DNA from: Procambarus clarkii
Taxonomy: Eukaryota; Arthropoda; Malacostraca; Decapoda; Cambaridae
Assembly (NCBI RefSeq): GCF_040958095.1
Contig: NC_091233.1
Span: 8,033,235-8,097,234, forward strand
Direction: 5' to 3'
DNA length: 64,000 nucleotides
Below are positions 37,861 to 49,929 of the stretch, in pieces (the stretch's first letter is position 1; each line of letters begins with the position of its first letter). A program made the translations under genes and the position numbers. The notes beneath the pieces are model-generated. The model was not told where the DNA came from and ran no database searches. It saw only the letters and a list, made by a program, of their open reading frames with translations.

Positions 37861-38662
37861 TGAAATTAACGAAGTATGATCATGTTCAATTATCTGTCTG
37901 CGGGACAGTTAATTGATCACTCAAGTTAATTAAGGGTAATTAACATCATAGTGAATTCACACAGTGGTCGTGGGGGGCGTCAGTGTGTTAGCATCATGTG
38001 TTCTGAATTAATTACCAAGCTTCGGGACAGTTAATTGATCACTTAATTAAGGGTAATTAACACCGTCAAGCGGATTCACCGTGTTTTGACTAGCTGTCGT
38101 TGGGCGATAGTGATTTGAGTAATGTATTATGTCTGCATTAATTACCTGTAGTGTGACAGTAATTAATCACTCAAAATTATTATGATAGTTAACGCCAGTT
38201 GTCGAGAGGGTGACAGTTCGGTTGAGTGAACTTACATTTGGCTGAATCGATTTTCTGTCCGTTCGACAGTTAAGGTTGATCACTCAAGTTAATTGGAGTA
38301 ATTAGCGTCGTCGAAGTTTATTCCACATAGTTTAAATTCATCCAGTTGTTGAGCACTGTTGTGGGAGTTCAACAGTGATTGAGTAACGTAAGACGATCTG
38401 ATGTAGTTATCTGTCTGTATGACTTTAATTAGTCCCTCAAGTTAATAACGGGTAATTAATGTCAACAAGATGAATTCACAGAGTTTGATTTGAGCTGTAG
38501 GTTGTAACTGTGTTTGAGTTAACGTCATGTGTTCTGTTTAATTTGCTATTCGTTTAACAGTAAATTAATTGCTCAAGTAAATTATGGGTAATTAACGTCC
38601 TCAAAGTGAATTAAGTGTAACTTTTATATTACTGTTTGTTGGACTCGTCTTTGGAGACGAGT
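37861..38662 (+). repeat. Covarying hairpin array, six or more ~120-150-bp units
   Basis: Each unit has (1) a hairpin with an AT-rich outer stem and an inner CTGTC/GACAG-type stem, (2) ATCACTCAA, and (3) a second palindrome GTTAATTA-AGGG-TAATTAAC. Examples: TCAATTA/TAATTGA with inner CTGTC/GACAG (37894-37908); ATTAATTA/TAATTAAT (~38125-38156); CTGTCG/CGATAG (38094-38110); CTGTC/GACAG (38255-38269); CACTGTTG/CAACAGTG (38354-38377); ACTCGTC/GACGAGT (38643-38662). Stems differ between units but keep pairing. Confidence 0.7.
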
Positions 38663-38956
38663 GTTGAAGTAATTAACGGGGGTTACCGGAAAAATGTCTC
38701 GTTAACCTGCCTTGTTGTTGTTTGAATTGTAACTGTATTCCAGAGTGCTGTAAGGGTTATTGCAATCTGCGTCTTCAGGGAACATTCTGAGATTGTTCAG
38801 TTAGTTCAGTATTCAGCCTCGCGGCAAAGGAGAGGACTTCTTCCTATACCTGGTTGTCAATTAGCTGTCTTTAATGTGCCACTGAAAGACATTAACGTAA
38901 CGTCAAGATTTTGTTGTAGTAGACTTAGTTCTTGTTGATGTGCTGTTCTTGACAAT
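38663..38956. other. Transition into the minisatellite
   Basis: No gene. A GTCTTT/AAAGAC inverted pair lies near 38870-38890. Confidence 0.4.
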
Positions 38957-40095
38957 CCGTTGTGGGATTACCATAAACACTGACAATGATGTGTTGTGGG
39001 ATTACAGTAAACACTGGCAATGATGTGTTGTGGGATTACAGTAAACACTGGCAATGATGTGTTGTGAGGATTACAGTAAACACTGGCAATGACGTGTTGT
39101 GGGATTATCATAAACACTGGCAATGATGTGTTGTGAGGATTACAGTAAACACTGGCAATGATGTGTTGTGGGATTACAGTAAACACTGGCAATGATGTGA
39201 TGTGAGGATTACAGTAAACACTGGCAATGATGTGTTGTGGGATTATCATAAACATTGGCAATGATGTGTTGTGAGGATTACAGTAAACACTGGCAATGAT
39301 GTGTTGTGGGATTATCATAAACATTGGCAATGATGTGTTGTGAGGATTACAGTAAACGCTGACAATGATGTGTTGTGGGATTACAGTAAACACTGGCAAT
39401 GATGTGTTGTGGGATTACCATAAACACTGACAATGATGTGTTGTGGGATTACAGTAAACACTGGAAATGATGTGTTGTGGGATTACAGTAAACACTGGCA
39501 ATGATGTGTTGTGAGGATTACAGTAAACACTGGCAATGACGTGTTGTGGGATTATCATAAACACTGGCAATGATGTGTTGTGGGATTACAGTAAACACTG
39601 GCAATGATGGTTTGTGAGGATTACAGTAAACACTGGCAATGATGTGTTGTGAGGATTACAGTAAACACTGGCAATGATGTGTTGTGAGGATTACAGTAAA
39701 CACTGGCAATGATGTGTTGTGAGGATTACAGTAAACACTGGCAATGATGTGTTGTGAGGATTACAGTAAACACTGGCAATGATGTGTTGTGGGATTACAG
39801 TAAACACTGGCAATGATGTGTTGTGAGGATTACAGTAAACACTGGCAATGACGTGTTGTGGGATTATCATAAACACTGGCAATGATGTGTTGTGGGATTA
39901 CAGTAAACACTGGCAATGATGGTTTGTGAGGATTACAGTAAACACTGGCAATGATGTGTTGTGAGGATTACAGTAAACACTGGCAATGATGTGTTGTGAG
40001 GATTACAGTAAACACTGGCAATGATGTGTTGTGAGGATTACAGTAAACACTGGCAATGATGTGTTGTGAGGATTACAGTAAACACTGGCAATGAT
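38957..40095 (+). repeat. ~34-bp minisatellite, about 33 units, with higher-order repeats
   Basis: The unit is close to GATGTGTTGTGGGATTACAG plus TAAACACTGGCAAT. Variants (GGGATTACAG, GAGGATTACAG, GGGATTATCATAAACACTGG, and a GACGTGTTG start) recur in set order. A block with GACGTG, ATCATAAAC and GATGGTTTG variants appears at ~39538 and again 312 bases later at ~39850. Long open frames on the minus strand here only reflect the repeat. The array ends about 530 bases downstream of the host gene's stop. Confidence 0.95.
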
Positions 40096-40622
40096 GCTTA
40101 ATGGAATAAATATTTATTTTAAGTATTGTGTGACATCTGTTACTAAAAAATATGTTATCTCTTTTAATATCAAAAGATAACATATATTATCCTTTTAAAA
40201 AATACAAAGAGTACTATTGAAATCAAATAAAAAAAAATTATCAGCATTTTTCAAATATTAATTATAATTTCATTAGAAATAAATTTAATAATTCAATTAT
40301 TTCTAAATTATAAATGGAATTTGTTTATGGTCGTCCAAAACTGTTATTAAATAAATTAAAGTGAATGAATAATTAGCTGGAAGAAAAAAAAATACATGTT
40401 ATTTAAAAACAAAATTTAACTCTATACAAATATCTTTACTGGAAAAATGCTTATGATTAATTATTGTCATATAACTATGAACAAGGAGAACAGCCCAGTG
40501 CTGGCCTCGCCACACACCCCGAGGCGAGGAGATGACCAGTGTCCGCAATGGGGATACGTCCTCTTGTACTTAGTCAACTGAGTAAGCAATTGTTCACGCG
40601 CTGATAACTCTATCTCAAGTGC
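40096..40622 (-). other. Probable 3' UTR/downstream region of the secreted-protein gene
   Basis: AT-rich with no other frame. On the minus strand it follows the stop codon and contains one AATAAA near its end. Confidence 0.45.
40113..40118 (-). terminator. Possible polyadenylation signal AATAAA
   Basis: AATAAA on the minus strand about 505 bases past the stop, just before the minisatellite. The region is so AT-rich that a chance occurrence is plausible. Confidence 0.3.
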
Positions 40623-41574
40623 CTATCCGTAGATGGGGGAAGGCAAGACTGGTGGAGTACCATAAGACTCCTCTGGGGGTGGTGGCGGCGGTGGGGGACC
40701 GTAGCCAGGTGTGGGAGGGGGACCGTAGACAGGTGTGGGTGGGGGACAGTAGGTGACGTAGTGGTCCTGCGTCTTCACGACGGTGCTGTACTGGGGTACC
40801 ACCTGGGTCTTGTAGACAGTTTGTGTCACGTACTCTGCTGTAGTTATGTACTTCGGGATGTACTGAGTTTGTGTGTGGTAGTTAATCTGGGTGGTGGTAA
40901 CGTACTGCGTCTGGTAGGCTGTTTGCGTCACGTACTGCGTCTGGTAGTCTGTCTTGGTAATGTACTGAGGGACGAAAGATGTCTCGTAGCGGGTGACGTA
41001 CTGCGTCTCAGTGACGTACTTCTTCTGGATATCTGTTATGGTGAGGTACTGAGGGAGGAATTCCGTCAGGTACTGTGTCTTGTACACGGTCTGGAACTGC
41101 GTCTGGTAGATGGTAGTGGGTACTACCTGCGTCTGGTAGACAGTGGTGTACACGGGTACCTGCCATACACAAAACATCAGTAATACAGAGTGGCAGTGAC
41201 ATATCAAGATATTTTTTGTCTCAAAATTTATTGAAGAAAATTATACGGGTACATATATAATTATATTAAATATTTTGGATCAATTCTGCTGAAAAATACA
41301 CTTATAGTTTTGTATATAAAACTACTCAGAACTACTGTTCTTTAAGATACCTAACACTTGCTCCAGTAACGTATATTGACGTATTACTAGTTAGTGAACT
41401 GTGAGGTAAACTGACCTGGTTGAACTTAGTCACTACCTGGGTGACATATTTAGTCTCGGGATGGCACAGGGAAGGTGGTGGGCCATATCTTGGGGGTCGC
41501 GGAGCACCATAAATCGGGGGCAGTTCGGCCAAACACAGCCCCAGGTTCACCAGCAGTACAAGTCCCAGGATCAT
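40623..41574 (-). CDS. Secreted Tyr/Thr/Gln-repeat, Pro-rich protein (two coding exons)
   Basis: Exon 1 (41574-41416, 53 codons) starts MILGLVLLVNLGLCLA, a clear signal peptide, followed by ELPPIYGAPRPPRYGPPP. It ends AACCAG before a GTCAGT donor. A 256-bp intron (41415-41160) ends TGTGTATGGCAG. Exon 2 (41159-40623) joins in phase 0 and stops with TAG; total 231 residues. The middle ~150 residues are a degenerate repeat of Y-x-T-Q / Q-Y-V-T / V-Y-x-T-Q blocks (VYQTQVV, QFQTVYKTQYL, DYQTQYVTQTAYQTQYV). The C terminus is PPPTPVYGPPPTPGYG and a Pro run. There are few Cys and no transmembrane segment after the signal. The composition suggests an extracellular matrix or cuticle component, perhaps cross-linked through Tyr or Gln; that is inference. 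The ATG is directly preceded by CCTTCAG, a splice-acceptor-like context, so an upstream exon may exist. No family name is assigned. Confidence 0.82.
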
Positions 41575-42475
41575 CTGAAGGAATTAGGTACATTGAGTTA
41601 TGTAAATTACCTGAAGTAATTTGATCACCTTTATCATCTAGAGTTGTATACAAATATTTTAGTGACAGAAGGCGTGGAGTGCGCCGCGACAAGCACCGGA
41701 GGCAGGGCGGAAGATGGCCACTTACAGAGTTTGTTTAAGGTATAGAGTGGCCGGGGGTCCACCTGCTTACCTATAGACTACCTGATGTGTTGCAAGTTTG
41801 TAATTCATTAAGCTCGTTCTGAGTTTAAAATGTTTGATTTTGATTTTAAAATATTACTAAAAGGAGCCCACTCATAGATATTATTTGCCACACCAACGAA
41901 AAGTAATGAAAGTTTCCTTAATAAAGTTGGATATTAAGTGTGTACAAGTATGGGTGCGTACGTGTGTAAGTGGTGTTTACGTGGCCAGCACGGCACCTCC
42001 AAGAACCACGTTGGCAAGAATCCTGAAACATAAATAAAGTGACAATTCAGGTCTAAGCTGCAGCAGACCCCAAAGGCGCATTCGTGAATTTTACTGTACT
42101 ACGCGACCAGAAACTATATATTCTCGCATACAAATTTATATCAATATTTATTATTATTATTATTATGTGTATAGATAGACCAGGGTCGGTTAGGCGTTTT
42201 GGTTCTATTTAAAAAAATTATATTTGCAGTACATGCGTGAAACGTTTAGAAAGGTGCAGTTCGAGCACAGGAAAAGAGAGTAACATTACTCAAGAACAGT
42301 TCGAGTGTGATCAGTTGTGAGCCGTGTGTGATGTGCAATTGTTGAAAATTGTTTCACACTTGACCATAAAGGATGAGACAAAGGTTTACTCTTTGATCTT
42401 ATATTTTGCATATGTCCTCAATGAATTTTAGTTGCCAGCAATAATGCTTTCATTCAGTAGCCAAATATATTGTCC
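41575..42475. other. Upstream region of the secreted-protein gene; no further gene supported
   Basis: On the minus strand an ATG at 41637 opens MIKVIKLLQ up to CAG|GTAATT (41611/41610). Joining it to the acceptor at 41575 would require a 36-base intron, which is unusually short. A CT|GTAAGT donor-like site lies near 41725. A possible exon-like piece (ILANVVLGGAVLA, ~42030-41985) follows TTTATGTTTCAG. None can be confirmed. An (ATT)n run lies near 42145-42165. Confidence 0.35.
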
Positions 42476-42479
42476 GCGG

Positions 42480-43560
42480 GACTGAATATCAGTGACCTCC
42501 TTAATTGCTTGCCAAAAAAGTGGTTAGGGAATGACTGTATTGGACACCTTCAAACGAGTCAATTTGATGTACCCCAAAGAGAAGCTTTGACCCCCTGGTG
42601 TGACGTAATTGGATGAAAGGTTAATCAGGAGAGAAATGGTTATGAACTGCGCGAAGAACAGAAACCCGAGCTTAACCAGTGCCGTCTGGTCTGTGACAAT
42701 AACGATGCATGTTCGTGTTGGGTGGGCTGCAGCTTCACAACCTTAGGGGAAACAAATGCAAGCTAATAAGATTTTAGCATGGTATCCATATTCTGTCTAA
42801 CTAATCTTGCACCAGTCTTAGTCACTGTCATTTGCGGCTTGATAAAGTCGTGGACGCTGCCAGCCAGGTACGGGTTGGAGAATCTTGTGAGTTCGCCAAG
42901 TTCTGGGTATAGCATTTGTTTGATATGCTGAGGTCTTTAGTTTCGGGGAGTCACCCGCTAATCTAAGTGGAAAAAAAATGCAGTTTTAAGGCGTTCAGAT
43001 TCTTGACCAGTTAAAGGTTCTGCTGCACAAGCATTTTCTCAGGGATTACTGTTGTCTATGTATAGAGCTAGTGCTACGGTAATGTTTCTTGGGGCTATTG
43101 TACCATCGTTGATAATAATTTTTATTGTACCTCCAATACTATTATATTTTTTCCTTGCCAATATTAGACGGGATTTTTAGGTTTATTGATGAGCAATTAT
43201 GCGTGTCTATGACGGTTGTTTTCTTGCACGAGAGGACAAGTGGACCAGGATATCTTCTCTGAGGAACTCATTTATGGGTCTAACTAATGAGGCTGCAAAT
43301 AACTTGTTTCTCCTTGGGAGGTCAACAAGGCGAGTACAGTCAAACAACAAGATATTGTGCCATGTTTGGATGGTTCCTGAAAGCTTCATTAACTTTTTTC
43401 AGAAGTTTGTGAATTTAGCTGCTGTTTGCCGGAGTGTTGCTTTAGAGATGTGAGGCGGTGTCCTGACACACGTGGCATTGATTAGTTTTACAAGTTTATA
43501 TGATGCATGAATTTAAGGAAGGTGTTGCCCTAGCATCCGGTGCAAGCTGTAGGTTAACAT
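42480..43560 (-). pseudogene. Decayed RLE-type LINE copy
   Basis: Parallels 30745-31950 in order. TCAGTGACCTCCTTAATTGC and TTGGACACCTTCAAACGAGT match the RT region. On the minus strand, 43389-43207 encodes TIQTWHNILLFDCTRLVDLP and RRNKLFAASLVRPINEFLRE. This aligns with TIGAWHNLLLFGNACLALPP and RRDKSLATSVIRALNEFPRA of the intact copy. Multiple stops and deletions are present and the C-terminal endonuclease is missing. Confidence 0.8.
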
Positions 43561-43635
43561 TTTCTCGGGGTTGGTATAGGGATGCTAGACCCTCCTGAAT
43601 TAATACTGTGGCAGCGAACATTAACATTACTAACG

Positions 43636-43822
43636 AAGGGAAAGGAACTATCAGGAGAAACCGCCAAGCCATTACACCTAAATATAGCACTTGGAAGGGA
43701 TCAGGATAAGGATTTGGGATGGGACGGGGGAAAGGAATGATGCCCAGCCACTTGGACAGTCGGGGGATTGAACGCCGACCTGCATGAAGAAAGACCGTCG
43801 CTCTACCGACCACCCCAAGTAG
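43636..43822 (-). mobile_element. tRNA-derived SINE (third family)
   Basis: On the minus strand the head has GGTGGTCGGTAGAGCGACGG (box A region) and GGCGTTCAATCCCC (box B). The body is CCATCCCAAATCCTTATCC and the tail TTGGCGGTTTCTCCTGATAG. It is unlike the other two SINE families in the window. It lies beside the decayed RLE LINE, perhaps inserted into it. Confidence 0.7.
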
Positions 43823-44132
43823 TTGGTCTACATTACTGATGAGACAACAATCTTTGTAACATTTGCGAGAGGTACTTCTCACCCTCTCTTGGCTGGGAGG
43901 AACCTGGGTGACCAATATGACAGCGCCTTGTCTAGACTCCTGAGGATAAATAATTCTCCTTGATGGATAGTTGTATTTAGAAGGTTTGAATGAGGCAGTG
44001 CTCTTGGCCTAATGAAGCTACCTGTTATGTCGTGTAGTGCATGTCCATCTGTCTGTTCTAACTTAGAGGCCAGATGCTTTGGGTGTAACCTCACCCAAAT
44101 GTACAGAGGTCATGGTCTTGGGTATGGGACGG

Positions 44133-44174
44133 ACATTTTACTTAACCCTGGTCGGGCAGGGTTAAGTAAAATGT
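44133..44174. repeat. Perfect 18-bp stem hairpin
   Basis: ACATTTTACTTAACCCTG (44133-44150) and its exact complement (44157-44174) flank a 6-base loop GTCGGG. It lies just upstream of a LINE fragment. Confidence 0.9.
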
Positions 44175-44224
44175 TAAAAGAAATATCAGCTTGTAACCCA
44201 ACAATATACGAGAGTCTTGAAGTC

Positions 44225-44773
44225 TGAAACGAAATCGGGGAAGTATTTCCCGAAGAGTTTACCGATAATTTTCATGAATTAATCATTGCAGCCAAATTAG
44301 CGTGTAATAAAGATGAAGTTGAATTAGATCTAGGTATCCCCATCTCTACCGTCAAAATTATATTGGTTCAAACACTCAGGTCTGATAGGAAAGAAATTAC
44401 TGACTCCCAACGACCTGAAAGCACTAGTATAAAAAGCTATGATTTGTTCAGAACTGTAACCTATATCTATGGGTAGGACAAAACGTCCACCAGATTGTGC
44501 GACACAGTGATTTCCAAAATCAGGTTGGGTTACCGTTACTTGTGGTAGGTGGCTACAGGTGACGGATCTCCCAATCCTGAGCACTACAGGTGCAAACTCT
44601 TTGAGCAGGAACTGCGGCATGATCTCCCACACTACATCACCGAATTCCCAGTTATTAGACCTTTCAGACCAGTTGGCATGAGGTATTTGGAGCTTTGCAA
44701 TTACTTTATTCACTCTCGTGTTCTTGAAAATATCCTCATAGTGCACCAAAAATTTGCCAGTGCAGGCTACTAA
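44225..44773 (+). pseudogene. I-like LINE, C-terminal fragment with in-frame stops
   Basis: Reads GEVFPEEFTDNFHELIIAAK, STSIKSYDLFRTVTYIYG, stop, DKTSTRLCDTVISKIRLGYR, then HYRCKLFEQELRHDLPHYIT and VLENILIVHQKFASAGY to a stop at ~44771. It parallels 17121-16594 (SIKSYDKFCNNRYLYG, QCDIVIARIRLGYRYIW, CKLCYKSLKHSLEHYT). The RT and RNase H are absent. At least two stops are in frame. Confidence 0.82.
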
Positions 44774-45055
44774 ACATATATATGGCCCGGTATGACTATC
44801 GATCCTGCGAGATGGAGCCTTTTAGTATCACTGCTACCTTATTCACTCATGTGTTCATGATATCCTCATAATGCACCTCGGAGTCTCCCAGACTGCCTCT
44901 GCATGACTAACCTTCCTGTGTGATGGAGATTTTTAGCACTATGTAGCTAGCTTTTTGACACACTGTACTCCCCTTCATATAGTCTAGGTGTACTCCCCTT
45001 CATATAGTCTAGGGTAGCGGCACAAATGCAGATGTATCTATGTATTTATAAAAAA
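44774..45055 (+). repeat. LINE 3' UTR, partly duplicated
   Basis: Contains GGCCCGGTATGACTATCG and later GCATGACTAACCTTCCTGTG, TAGCTAGCTTTTTGACACAC and GGGTAGCGGCACAAATG. These correspond to the 3' UTR words at 11520-11975. Internal duplicates (TACTCCCCTTCATATAGTCTAGG twice) are visible. Confidence 0.65.
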
Positions 45056-45202
45056 AATCGAATGCTGTGAACTAATTCATTCGGGTTACAGTGCTGAAAC
45101 TACTGAGCAGTGACGATAAAAATGGTGATGAAGATAGTATATAAAGACAGAATTTAGTGGTAATAAAAGATGAGGGGAGAAGGGCTACAAGATAGAAATA
45201 TA

Positions 45203-46014
<812 letters not shown>

Positions 46015-46268
46015 AAATTAGAAAGTGGATTAAGGTGTCCTGTACATACCAGTTGCGTTGCTCCTGGCACTATGGGTTCGAGTCACTTCTGGGGTGTGAG
46101 TTTTCAGATGCATATAGTCCTGGGGACCATTCAGGCTTGTTCGCAATTGTGTTCCTCACATTTGCCCCAAAGAATGAGGTGTATGATAAAATATTATGCC
46201 CAAGATTACCATCCGAGTGCCGGCGGCGGGGGGGGGGGTTCAAATAGCTTCGCCTATCACCTCCTTAT
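46015..46268 (+). mobile_element. tRNA-derived SINE (B family), 5' truncated
   Basis: Has the box B region (GGGTTCGAGTCACTTCTGGG) and the body GTCCTGGGGACCATTCAGG, TTTGCCCCAAAGAATGAGGT, CCAAGATTACCATCCGAGTG, ending GGTTCAAATAGCTTCG. The first ~10 bases of the head are lost. It is followed head-to-tail by another copy. A poly-G run lies near its end. Confidence 0.85.
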
Positions 46269-46515
46269 GTCCGGTCGCGATGGTCGAGTGGATTAAGGTG
46301 TCCTGAACATACCAGTTGCATTGCTCCTGGCACTATGGGTTCGAGTCACTTCTGGGGTGTACGTTTTCAGTTGCATATAGTCCTGGGGACCATTCAGGTA
46401 TGTTTGCATTTGTGTTCCTCACGTGTGCCCCAAAGAATGAGGTGATTTGATAAAATACTATGCCCTAGATTACCATCCGAGTGCCGGGGGGGGGGGATGG
46501 TTCAAATAGCTTCGG
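46269..46515 (+). mobile_element. tRNA-derived SINE (B family), complete
   Basis: The head TGTCCGGTCGCGATGGTCGAGTGG contains a box A like that of Ser/Leu-type tRNAs, and box B is GGGTTCGAGTC. The body and tail match the first copy. This is the best full-length reference in the window, about 245 bp. Confidence 0.88.
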
Positions 46516-46528
46516 TTATCACCTCCTT

Positions 46529-47002
<474 letters not shown>

Positions 47003-47243
47003 TTTCGTTATTTCAAAGTGAAGAAAAAGTGAATTACTATAGAATGTATTACACTTATTTATACAATTTGCACAACGTTTTGAATCTCCATGGTTCATTC
47101 TCAATTGAAAAGAAATTACAGAACTCATTGATATATACCCGTTTGGGGTCAGGTGAGAAGACAAGTGCAATAAAGGTAAAAACAACGGGGATACGTGGGG
47201 GGACGAAACACATAAGAACATAAGAATAAACTTAACTGCAGAA

Positions 47244-48500
<1,257 letters not shown>

Positions 48501-48505
48501 AAATT

Positions 48506-48755
48506 CATTGTGAAACCCCAGTATTATTCAGTGTGAAACACCAGTATTATTCAGTGTGAAACCCCAGTATTATTCAGTGTGAAACACTAGTATTATTTGG
48601 TGTAAAAGCCCAGAATTATTTTGTGTAAAAGCCCAGTATTATTCAGTGTGAAAGGCCAGTATTATTGTGTGTGAAATCCCAGTATTATTCAGTGTGAAAG
48701 GCCAGTATTATTCAGTGTGAAAGGCCAGTATTACCCAATGTGAAATCTCATTATA
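48506..48755 (+). repeat. ~23-bp minisatellite, about 11 units
   Basis: Unit GTGTGAAACCCCAGTATTATTCA with variants (AAAGGCC, AAAAGCCC, TTTGG). It starts immediately after PLE debris. Confidence 0.93.
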
Positions 48756-48879
48756 ATTCCCATCAACTCAGTGATAGCGTCATAAGTAATGGAAGATCGT
48801 GAGAGCTTTGTGCATCCAATACCCCGTTGTTCTCCTGGAGGAAGATTTCATATGAGGTTCCGTGCTGAAGTTCTCTTGC

Positions 48880-49200
48880 GAGACAGAGAGTAAAGGTTAG
48901 CTGCCTTTCGGTGATGTAACGGTCTTGGAAAGGAGCGGTGGCATTCACACTGCCATCTATGCCAAGAGAACTAGCCTGTGGATGTGCCTTAATGGTAGTC
49001 GTGAGTGCTATGACACACACGTGTTGCTGACGACTATGTCAACAGTGGTGTTCCTACACTCGGCTCCTGTTGAAAGCAGGTTGACGAGGAACTCGGCAGA
49101 AGAAAGAAGGTCCAAGTCAATAATGCATATTCTAACGGATATGTCGATGACATCATTGAAGAAAGGTGAACATACTCGCAACTCTGATGAAGCGGCTAAT
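48880..49200 (+). pseudogene. PLE fragment, RT thumb region
   Basis: Encodes ESKG, stop, LPFGDVTVLERSGGIHTAIY, AKRTSLWMCLNGSRECYDTH. This aligns with EKDGKLPFLDVTVMEKGGGF and HTAVYTKETNIGMCLNANSD of the PLE at 54.6 kb. It contains a stop and later frameshifts. Confidence 0.7.
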
Positions 49201-49265
49201 CCTTAACTGTAGCTTCTGGTGACTCATCAGTGATTGGATACCTGGTTGTTAAACGGTTTACCGGG
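49201..49265. other. Short unassigned spacer
   Basis: Nothing recognised. Confidence 0.3.
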
Positions 49266-49345
49266 TCGTGATACAGGGAAAAATTAAGATTAAGGACCTG
49301 CCTGAAACGCTATGCGTGCTAGTGGCTTTACAAAAATGTAAGAAC
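49266..49345 (+). mobile_element. SINE tail (same tail as 15194-15460)
   Basis: GATACAGGGAAAAATTAAG, GATTAAGGACCTGCCTGAAA, CGCTATGCG, TGCTAGTGGCTTTACA, AATGTAAG. No tRNA-like head is attached, so this is either a truncated SINE or the 3' end of its partner element. Confidence 0.7.
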
Positions 49346-49782
49346 GCTTGTATGTATAAATAAAATAAATAACAAATGACATTGTCGTTTTTACATGCAC
49401 ACTTGAGGATTATCAACCCTAACGATATCATTAAAAGGTAAGACAACAATATCTCTTTCAAGGCGCCTAACTATTCAAAATAACACTTCTCTTGCAAAGG
49501 AAACACAAATTTCAGGTCAACAACCAAACAATTATCAGAGAGATTATGATTAACCGCACTTGACGCAACTAACAGAGAACACCTGGAACAATTATTCTTT
49601 GTTGAAGTCAAGGGGGAGGCTGTGCACATGACTTCAGAGGTCACCTTCGTAACAGGCCTTGGTCCTCAAAAAAGTAGAGCCATTTTGACTTTTCCATTTC
49701 GTAGCTTTTGCCTTGCTCTAAGTTTTCTTCTCACCTCTCTCTTGCTTATTTATTGCCATCGCCTAATTTCCTCATCACAGTC
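49346..49782. other. Gene-free stretch
   Basis: No gene or clear repeat recognised. Confidence 0.4.
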
Positions 49783-49826
49783 GACTTGAGAATGGTCCAG
49801 GACGGACCGAAACGTCGTCGTCCCTT
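49783..49826 (+). ncRNA. Hammerhead-ribozyme-like motif (degenerate)
   Basis: CTTGAGAATGGTCCAGGACG then GACCGAAACGTCGTCGTCCC. GGTCC/GGACC can form stem II. GAAAC, a minimal C-G/G-C stem III with TCGT loop, and a terminal TC resemble the right half of a type I hammerhead. The left core CTTGAGAAT departs from CTGATGA, so it may be inactive. Hammerheads are known in Penelope-like elements, and PLE debris lies nearby. Confidence 0.35.
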
Positions 49827-49929
49827 CACTTTCTAGTGTGTGGTGTGGTCAACATACTTCAGCCACGTTATTGTAACTCTTCGCCAGCAGTAAAGTCATT
49901 AATTTCCTCATTTTAGATTAGTTCACCTC

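Noticed and set aside
38968..39882. Minus-strand frames of 143 and 63 codons (PQHIIASVYCNPHNT repeats)
   Set aside because: The open frame is a by-product of the 34-bp minisatellite; the repeated words translate without stops, and there is no start context or domain.
38957..40095. CRISPR-like regular repeat
   Set aside because: The units are contiguous with no unique spacers, and the sequence is from an animal genome.
40761..41183. 140-codon plus-strand frame
   Set aside because: Antisense to the spliced secreted-protein gene; its open frame follows from the repeat codons.
41985..42035. Exon encoding ILANVVLGGAVLA upstream of the secreted-protein gene
   Set aside because: It resembles signal-peptide sequence behind a splice acceptor, but there is a stop soon after and no matching partner exon.
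46269..46345. Functional tRNA genes at SINE heads
   Set aside because: Boxes A and B are present, but the heads are repeated, attached to SINE bodies and do not form a full cloverleaf with acceptor stem as far as I can see.
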